64,000 nt of DNA from assembly GCA_938034445.1 (NCBI GenBank), contig CALHLD010000029.1, positions 1 to 64,000 of the forward strand, written 5' to 3'. The translations under genes were made by a program, and so were the position numbers. Below, in pieces: positions 59,609-64,000 of this stretch. The notes under the pieces were generated by a model. That model had not been told where the DNA came from. It ran no database searches and saw nothing but the letters and a program-made list of their open reading frames with translations. This DNA is from an uncultured archaeon. Its GTDB lineage: Archaea > Thermoproteota > Nitrososphaeria > JACIWG01. Each line of letters opens with the position of its first letter. Positions within the stretch are counted from its first letter, which is position 1.

Positions 59609-59824
59609 ACATATAACTCTGTCTGTTTATTAAATTTTCTGATATATGATCACCTAATATGAACATTATTTCGCTCTATTTAATCTCATTTTTACTTTAT
59701 TCTTTGTAGCTAAAAAACTAAAAGATTCTTTAAATTCCATTTTTCCAGGAAATATGTTATAAACCATTTTAGAGGAAGAATGGGTTTGCTTATGGGATTA
59801 CATGAAGCCATTGTGATTTACACT
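59609..59824. other. Intergenic region without recognised genes
   Basis: About 215 AT-rich bases lie between the VapB start and the end of the RNase HI gene, both on the minus strand. They must hold the VapBC promoter and operator. I see no RNA gene, no strong hairpin and no frame worth calling. Confidence 0.4.
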
Positions 59825-60263
59825 TTACATTTTATTAGAATGCAGGTACTCCTCGTATGCTTTTCTGCTTAGGCTGTCTGCTTCACTATTTTCTTCTCTT
59901 GGAACCCATAGGAAACGAATGTTTTTAAACAATTTAACCAAATCTCTTGCCTCATTATACTTTTGGATATAGTACCCCCTGTGGCATCTCCAAACTCCAT
60001 TCATCTGATTAACCAAAAGTTTAGAGTCAGATTTAACTAATACCTCTTCTCCAGTTAAATTCAATTTAACAAGAGTCCTTAATGCCTCACATAATGCTGC
60101 ATATTCTCCCACATTATTTGACATCCCCTCACCTTCTCCAACAACACCATACCCCTCTAAGACATGTCTTCCATTCATATAAATTGTATACCCATATGTT
60201 GCAATACCATTAGGGTTGGTAGGTTCGCTAACATAGACCGTCTATATAAACTATGACGGCCAT
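59825..60263 (-). pseudogene. rnhA: RNase HI gene with a 4-base frameshifting insertion
   Basis: The gene starts at ATG 60263 (AGGGGGTGAT ribosome site upstream) and reads MAVIVYIDGLC, containing the first catalytic Asp, then meets TAG. Dropping four bases (GCTA on the plus strand, 60227-60230, or an equivalent register) restores the frame to 'CEPTNPNGIATYGYTIYMNG' and on through 'NNVGEYAALCEAL' (Glu), 'LVKSDSKLLVNQM' (Asp) and 'REENSEADSLSRKA' (Asp), about 144 residues in all. The remaining DEDD residues are intact, so the damage is recent, or it is an assembly error. The open part alone (117 residues from ATG 60178) lacks the first Asp and would be inactive. Confidence 0.85.
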
Positions 60264-60422
60264 TTATTCATCACCCCCTGAGCAGGCATCCTTTTGCCCT
60301 TTTTTTGCATAAACTATTAACATCTATCATAGGTGTTCACTGTAGGGGATAATGCTTATAAAATTATTTGTGCGCAAAATGTATGTGATATGAATCAAGT
60401 CTAAATTGGAGATAATGTGGAA

Positions 60423-60515
60423 TGGGACTGGTGGGATTTGAACCCACGATCGCCAGCGTTCTGGACTGGATTGTTCCCCAGGCTGGCATCCTTGTCCAAA
60501 CTAGACGACAGTCCC
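60423..60515 (-). tRNA. tRNA-Pro(GGG) with a 17-nt intron
   Basis: The minus strand folds into a full cloverleaf: acceptor GGGACTG/CAGTCCC with discriminator A, T arm GTGGG-TTCAAAT-CCCAC, D arm, and anticodon stem CCAGC/GCTGG around the loop CT-GGG-G-C. The anticodon is GGG (proline). A 17-nt intron (60459-60475) interrupts positions 37/38. Around it the RNA forms a perfect bulge-helix-bulge: 3-nt bulges GGA and AAC flank the 4-bp helix CTGG:CCAG, with cleavage expected after the second bulge base on each side. CCA is not encoded, so the CCA-adding enzyme encoded about 0.8 kb away must finish it. Confidence 0.95.
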
Positions 60516-60542
60516 ACACAGCATTTACTTTCGCCGTATTCT

Positions 60543-61319
60543 TTAAAAATTTATCTTTACACTTTCTAGGACCCTTTTAAAGGATTCAAAATCCATTTTT
60601 GTCTTATATTCTTTTAATGCTGTAACTATTTTTTCTGTATCCCTTATATTCATTATTCTTCTTATTTTTGGAGAAATTTTTCCTCCAATAAATAGGCTTT
60701 GGGCTAATGCTGTTAGGTTAGAGTATTTTTTGTTCGATGTTGCTGACTCAAAATCTATTATTACTGGTTTCTCATTTTTGTCTATTATTATATGCTTTAG
60801 TGGGTTGCTTAGTTCACAGTGTGCTATTCTGTTTTGGTCAAGAACATATGCTTGCTCTAGCATCGCTTTTACCAATTTCTTTAGCCTTTTGCTCACTCCC
60901 TTTCCCCTTAATTCTCTTATATACTCGCCTATCCTCTTACCTTCAACATACTCTACTATAATAAACTCTTTTGATGTATGATATAGTTTTGGCCCAATAT
61001 CGTGTTCGTTAACTATTTTAAGGAATTTTGCCTCATTTTCTAAAGTTTTTCTGTTTGCATCGACTCTCAGCACCTTTACCGCTGCCCTACCGTAAACTGT
61101 TTCGGCCGCAAAAACTATTGCCGTGCACCCCTTTCCCAGAATGTTAAGTCCATCTAATTTAGTGCTCCCTATTAAAAGGACTTGTGATACTCCTGCCCCC
61201 AAAAGCTCTTTAGCTAAAATTTCCACTCTTTCCTGAACAATGTTTGGGTAGGAAAGCAGTATCCTATATGGTTCTCTTTTTAGTTCCTCAACTGAAATAC
61301 TTTTTTTCTCCTGGCTCAA
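60543..61319 (-). CDS. RIO-like serine/threonine protein kinase, COG2112 type
   Basis: A 258-residue kinase-like protein of the archaeal COG2112 group. The Gly-rich loop is 'LGKGCTAIVFAAE', the ATP Lys is in 'AAVKVLR', the catalytic loop reads 'AHCELSNPLKHIII' (Glu where most kinases have Asp, as is usual in this group), and the metal Asp is in 'VIIDFESA'. It starts with TTG, with a GGAG 5 nt ahead, and overlaps the end of the CCA-adding enzyme gene by 32 bases, so translation is probably coupled. Its location in an RNA-processing block suggests a link to tRNA or ribosome maturation, but the target is unknown. Confidence 0.82.
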   Translation of the reverse strand: MSQEKKSISVEELKREPYRILLSYPNIVQERVEILAKELLGAGVSQVLLIGSTKLDGLNILGKGCTAIVFAAETVYGRAAVKVLRVDANRKTLENEAKFLKIVNEHDIGPKLYHTSKEFIIVEYVEGKRIGEYIRELRGKGVSKRLKKLVKAMLEQAYVLDQNRIAHCELSNPLKHIIIDKNEKPVIIDFESATSNKKYSNLTALAQSLFIGGKISPKIRRIMNIRDTEKIVTALKEYKTKMDFESFKRVLESVKINF

Positions 61320-62655
61320 GTAGCTCCATCACTCCCCTAACTATCTCATCCCTTTTAACTTCTAAGACTTCTTTTCCTGTATAAATTTTGCCCTTTTTCA
61401 GTGCCTCAGCTATTTTTCTTGACGCACCATACTTTATTGGATCTTTTAAAATTTCTTCAAGCAACTTTTTCGCAGTATTGTTGTTTCGTCTTTTTAATGC
61501 ACATATCTTTCCCTCATCGTTTATCCAGAGTAGGTATGAACTGCCTATGTTTTTTGAAACAAATTTTTCGAAGTTTTCTTCATCGAAAACATATGGTCCG
61601 ATTCTACACTCGTACTCTGAAACCTGTTTTGTCTCGAATAGGAATAGGTATGCGCTGAAGCTTTCCTCGTCGCTTACTGTTACTGTTCTAGCGATTTTAA
61701 AATTATTTTCATTAAATTGTTTTATAAAATGATTTAGTGTTCTATACAGCATTCCCCAGAGTATGTCAGCACTAAACTTCTCGTGCTCGATTTCTAAGGC
61801 CATGACATTTTCTAGCAGAATACTATTTTCTATGTAATCTAACCTGATCTTCTTCTCCTCTTGCATAAAATATTCTTTTGACGGGTTTTTTATGAAGCTT
61901 CTGCATGCTAGCACAAATTTTGTAAGACTTTTTATTGAAAGTGCTCTTCCAAGGTTTCTATTATAGTCTACTGGATCTGTTATGATTATCTTATCTCCCT
62001 TAAACTTTTCTTTAACTTCTTTAACTTTGTCTTCTTCTGTTACTATTAGAGGCAGTCTCCATTTTGAAGCGTTTAAAATCAAATTTTTGAAGCTCCCGTA
62101 CCTGTATACTAGCGTTTCACACATGTATCCACTGAATCCTCCAACTTTAATTTCTGCACCGTATATTCCCTGGCTTTTAAGAAACTTTTTGAGTAATCTT
62201 ACATCTAGTGTCTGTTTTATGTTTTCTTTAACAAAATTTAGATGATATGGTGAGCGGTCAGCTGCTGTGATCCATTTTCCTAATTCAACTTTATAGCATG
62301 GTACAACGTTGATTCTAACGTTTTCAATATAGGTTTCAGTGTAAGGATGCTCAGCGTACCTTATAACAAGATTCTCTTCCCCGAACGCTTTACTCGATAT
62401 TCTGTAACTGTCTTCCTCCAGTTCCTTTCTGTTAACGTTTGTCGGATATCTTAAAAATATGTCAATGTCCGCTTCAAGAGGAAGCCAAGTGTTTCTAGCG
62501 TACGAGCCTCCTAATATTATCTCGGGCGAAAATCTGCTGTACTCTATAGATTTCCCAATTTTTTCCAGCACAAGTTTTGCAACATTCTCAACCCTTTCAA
62601 CCTCATCCTTTGAAGGTGTTACTAGTTCTGTTGCCTCCTCTAACACTCTATCCAT
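61288..62655 (-). CDS. cca: CCA-adding enzyme (archaeal class I)
   Basis: Adds or repairs the 3' CCA of tRNAs. The archaeal class I nucleotidyltransferase motif is visible as 'GGSYARNTWLPLEADIDIF', with the two carboxylates in D-x-D, followed by 'RYAEHPYTETYI', 'VDVVPCYK-like' 'INVVPCYKVELGKWITAADRSPYH', and 'GIYGAEIKVGGFSGYMCETL'. I start at the ATG of 'MDRVLEEATELV' (455 residues), since this aligns with the start of known archaeal enzymes and lies 10 bases after the ThpR stop; the longer frame would overlap ThpR by 41 bases. It is part of an operon with ThpR and the COG2112 kinase. Confidence 0.93.
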   Translation of the reverse strand: MDRVLEEATELVTPSKDEVERVENVAKLVLEKIGKSIEYSRFSPEIILGGSYARNTWLPLEADIDIFLRYPTNVNRKELEEDSYRISSKAFGEENLVIRYAEHPYTETYIENVRINVVPCYKVELGKWITAADRSPYHLNFVKENIKQTLDVRLLKKFLKSQGIYGAEIKVGGFSGYMCETLVYRYGSFKNLILNASKWRLPLIVTEEDKVKEVKEKFKGDKIIITDPVDYNRNLGRALSIKSLTKFVLACRSFIKNPSKEYFMQEEKKIRLDYIENSILLENVMALEIEHEKFSADILWGMLYRTLNHFIKQFNENNFKIARTVTVSDEESFSAYLFLFETKQVSEYECRIGPYVFDEENFEKFVSKNIGSSYLLWINDEGKICALKRRNNNTAKKLLEEILKDPIKYGASRKIAEALKKGKIYTGKEVLEVKRDEIVRGVMELLEPGEKKYFS

Positions 62656-62665
62656 TCTTTCCACA

Positions 62666-63226
62666 CTATTTGCTGACGACATAGAGGTCATAATATATTG
62701 GTCCATCCTTTGTTAGCACACTCTTCTTAACCTTTAGTTTCGACAAAACTTCTTCTCCAAACTCAGTTTTCTCATACATTCTGATCTTTGAAACAAGTTC
62801 ATTTTTACGTATGCCGCTTTTTATTCTCATTATGGTCATATGAGGTTCAAAATTTCTTTCTCTTGGAAAACCATTTTTTTCAAGTTCTCTTTCAACTGAA
62901 TCCCATAATCTTTTTATCTCTTCCTCAGAATCCTTGTCGACACCAACCCATACCACGTTAATGTGTGAAAGTGAAGGGAAGGCTCCTAATCCTTTAAACT
63001 TAACTTTTATAGGCTCAAACCTTATTCTAGAAACGCCTTCAATTACTTTCGAAACCTTTGACTCCTCAATTTCACCTAAAAACTTTATTGTAAAGTGGAG
63101 GTTTTCTGGTTCAACAGGTTTTGCGTCTACTCCAGTATCTAAAATTTCCTTTTGAACCTCTAAAATCCTGTTTTTTGTTAATCCATTTTCCAGGTCTAAT
63201 GCGATAAACGTTCTTATCCTATTCAT
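62666..63226 (-). CDS. thpR: RNA 2',3'-cyclic phosphodiesterase (ThpR/LigT)
   Basis: A 186-residue 2H phosphoesterase that opens 2',3'-cyclic phosphates on RNA, for example on tRNA splicing intermediates. The two H-x-T motifs are intact: 'LHFTIKFLG' and 'PHMTIMRI'. N-terminal 'RTFIALDLE' is typical of the family. It heads the operon with CCA-adding enzyme and COG2112 kinase, and an intron-containing tRNA lies just beyond that block, a functionally coherent neighbourhood. Start ATG, no overlap upstream. Confidence 0.93.
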   Translation of the reverse strand: MNRIRTFIALDLENGLTKNRILEVQKEILDTGVDAKPVEPENLHFTIKFLGEIEESKVSKVIEGVSRIRFEPIKVKFKGLGAFPSLSHINVVWVGVDKDSEEEIKRLWDSVERELEKNGFPRERNFEPHMTIMRIKSGIRKNELVSKIRMYEKTEFGEEVLSKLKVKKSVLTKDGPIYYDLYVVSK

Positions 63227-63318
63227 ACCATTTGTGTAATCTTTTTGCTGGTTGATAAAGATTACATTTACTCTTAGGATTAGGATAAAGAATATAATAT
63301 TATGTTCTCTTAAGGTTT

Positions 63319-63888
63319 ATGTGCTCTGTCTTGAAGCGTCCGTTTATAGTATGTTTGACTGGTATGCCTGGTTCAGGTAAGACTACTGTTGCCCATGCTA
63401 TTAAAGGTATGGGCTTCCACTATATTAGCTTAGGTGATGTTGTCCGGGAGGAAACAGTTTCTAGAGGGCTTGAAGTAAATGACAAAAACTGTGGTTTTGT
63501 AATGAAGGATTTACGTGAAAAACTTGGTCCACATGCTGTAGCCCAGCTTTCTCTCAAAAGTTTTCCTAGGGATAAGGATTTTATTGTAGTTGATGGTATA
63601 AGAAGTATTTATGAGATTCAAGTTTATCGTAATATTGGCAGGACTAAACTTTTGGCTATACATGCTTCACCTGATAGAAGGTATAGTTTTCTTTTGTCGA
63701 GGGGAAGGAAGGATGCACCATCGTCTAGGGTGGACTTTGATTTAAGAGATAGGAGGGAGCTTGAGGTTGGTGTTGGTGATGCTATAGCATTGTCTGACGA
63801 AATAATTTCTAACAATTCCACATTGGATGAGCTTATTGAGAAGGTTAGAAATCAGATCAAGTTATGGCTGGAGGAGGATATGTTATGA
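63319..63888 (+). CDS. P-loop kinase of the UPF0200 family (CoaE/adenylate-kinase-like)
   Basis: A 189-residue P-loop NTPase with Walker A 'GMPGSGKTTVAHAI', a Walker-B-like 'FIVVDGIRSIYEI' and an Arg-rich lid 'LLSRGRKDAPSSR'. This is the archaeal UPF0200 family, related to dephospho-CoA and nucleotide kinases; no activity is firmly known to me. Its stop overlaps the ATG of the next gene (ATGA). In many archaeal genomes a UPF0200 gene stands directly before a UPF0201 RNA-binding-like gene, as here. Confidence 0.82.
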   Translation: MCSVLKRPFIVCLTGMPGSGKTTVAHAIKGMGFHYISLGDVVREETVSRGLEVNDKNCGFVMKDLREKLGPHAVAQLSLKSFPRDKDFIVVDGIRSIYEIQVYRNIGRTKLLAIHASPDRRYSFLLSRGRKDAPSSRVDFDLRDRRELEVGVGDAIALSDEIISNNSTLDELIEKVRNQIKLWLEEDML

Positions 63889-64000
63889 GGCGTATACCTC
63901 GTCTTGACGCAAGTGTTAGGGTTAGGGTTTATGCTAAAGTTGAACCATACGAAGATCCTAAAAAGGTTGAACTTGCTATAAAAAATGCTGTAGGCCACGT
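63885..64000 (+). CDS. UPF0201-like protein, 5' part only
   Basis: The first 38 codons (MRRIPRLDASVRVRVYAK..., then 'EDPKKVELAIKNAVG') run off the window. The pattern of a beta strand rich in Val/Arg and then 'P-x-E-D-P-x-K-V-x-x-A-I-x-N' is typical of UPF0201 archaeal proteins, which often follow UPF0200 kinases and have an RNA-binding-like fold. A GGAGGAGG ribosome site lies 8 nt ahead of the ATG, and the start overlaps the previous stop by four bases. Confidence 0.65.
   Translation, partial: MRRIPRLDASVRVRVYAKVEPYEDPKKVELAIKNAVGH

Noticed and set aside
60266-60280. GTGATGA resembling a C box of a C/D RNA on the minus strand upstream of rnhA
   Set aside because: No D box (CTGA) or C'/D' pair follows at suitable spacing; the sequence is better explained as the GGGGGTGAT ribosome site of rnhA.
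62656-62706. Upstream start of the CCA-adding enzyme
   Set aside because: The extra 17 residues would overlap ThpR by 41 bases and do not align with archaeal CCA enzymes, which begin at the downstream ATG.
1-64000. CRISPR array, rRNA, prophage or replication origin
   Set aside because: No regularly spaced repeats, no cas, cdc6/orc or phage structural genes, and no rRNA sequence were recognised on either strand.

Overview
The window is archaeal chromosome. The archaeal marks are a RIO2 kinase, archaeal-type S-adenosylmethionine synthetase, an Sm-like (LSm) protein, deoxyhypusine synthase, archaeal CCA-adding enzyme, RIO-like kinase of the COG2112 type, and a tRNA-Pro(GGG) whose 17-nt intron sits at 37/38 in a textbook bulge-helix-bulge. 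The DNA is AT-rich (roughly mid-30s % GC by eye). TATA-like boxes lie 24-29 nt ahead of several start codons, which suggests leaderless transcripts, while genes inside operons often carry GGAGG-type ribosome sites; TTG and GTG starts are common. Gene content (aldehyde:ferredoxin oxidoreductase, polyferredoxin, diiron flavoprotein, membrane pyrophosphatase, sugar-acid and polyol catabolism, Tat-exported binding proteins) fits an anaerobic, probably thermophilic, heterotrophic member of the Thermoproteota/TACK side of the Archaea (Bathyarchaeia- or Brockarchaeota-like). The lineage is an inference I cannot confirm without tools.

Layout. 1-9.1 kb: malate dehydrogenase, flavin reductase-like protein, DUF523, ferredoxin plus aldehyde:ferredoxin oxidoreductase, peroxiredoxin, an unusual ferredoxin, an enolase-superfamily acid-sugar dehydratase, an acetyl-esterase and an orphan membrane histidine kinase. 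9.2-15.9 kb: radical SAM protein, Xaa-Pro peptidase, CTP synthase, an ECF S-component, RIO2, SAM synthetase and LSm. 16-26 kb: two class V aminotransferases around an FGGY kinase, a threonine-synthase-like enzyme, and a complete branched-chain-amino-acid-type ABC importer whose second ATPase lies on the opposite strand. 26-33.7 kb: ATP-type phosphofructokinase, a tRNA-binding-domain protein, a BMP/nucleoside-type ABC importer and deoxyhypusine synthase. 33.7-41.7 kb: an MFS transporter, a ketol-acid-reductoisomerase homologue that has lost catalytic residues, and an operon of MacB-like ATPase, a 1210-residue cell-surface Ig-repeat protein and a MacB/FtsX-like permease.

41.7-48.4 kb: DUF2148 iron-sulfur protein, one-piece GMP synthase, a decayed TnpB transposon next to a truncated cyclic 2,3-diphosphoglycerate synthetase gene, an unrecognised probable TIM-barrel protein and an MrfA-like helicase. 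48.5-54.4 kb: K+-independent H+-pyrophosphatase, a small anchored protein, a HEPN/nucleotidyltransferase pair, an F420H2/NADH-oxidase-type flavodiiron protein and an M29 aminopeptidase. 54.5-59.6 kb: a polyol/ketose operon (dehydrogenase, class II aldolase, FGGY kinase), a C45-type acyltransferase and a VapBC pair. 59.8-64 kb: a frameshifted RNase HI gene, tRNA-Pro, and a compact RNA-processing block (COG2112 kinase, CCA-adding enzyme, ThpR), then a UPF0200 P-loop kinase with the start of a UPF0201-like gene.

The best candidates for something undescribed are the MacB-like operon with a giant Ig-repeat scaffold, the KARI homologue without its catalytic His and Lys, the single-cluster ferredoxin lacking its third cysteine, and the aminotransferase/kinase/threonine-synthase-like/importer neighbourhood. 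No CRISPR array, rRNA, prophage or origin was seen. No stretch longer than 300 bases is without a gene or gene remnant.
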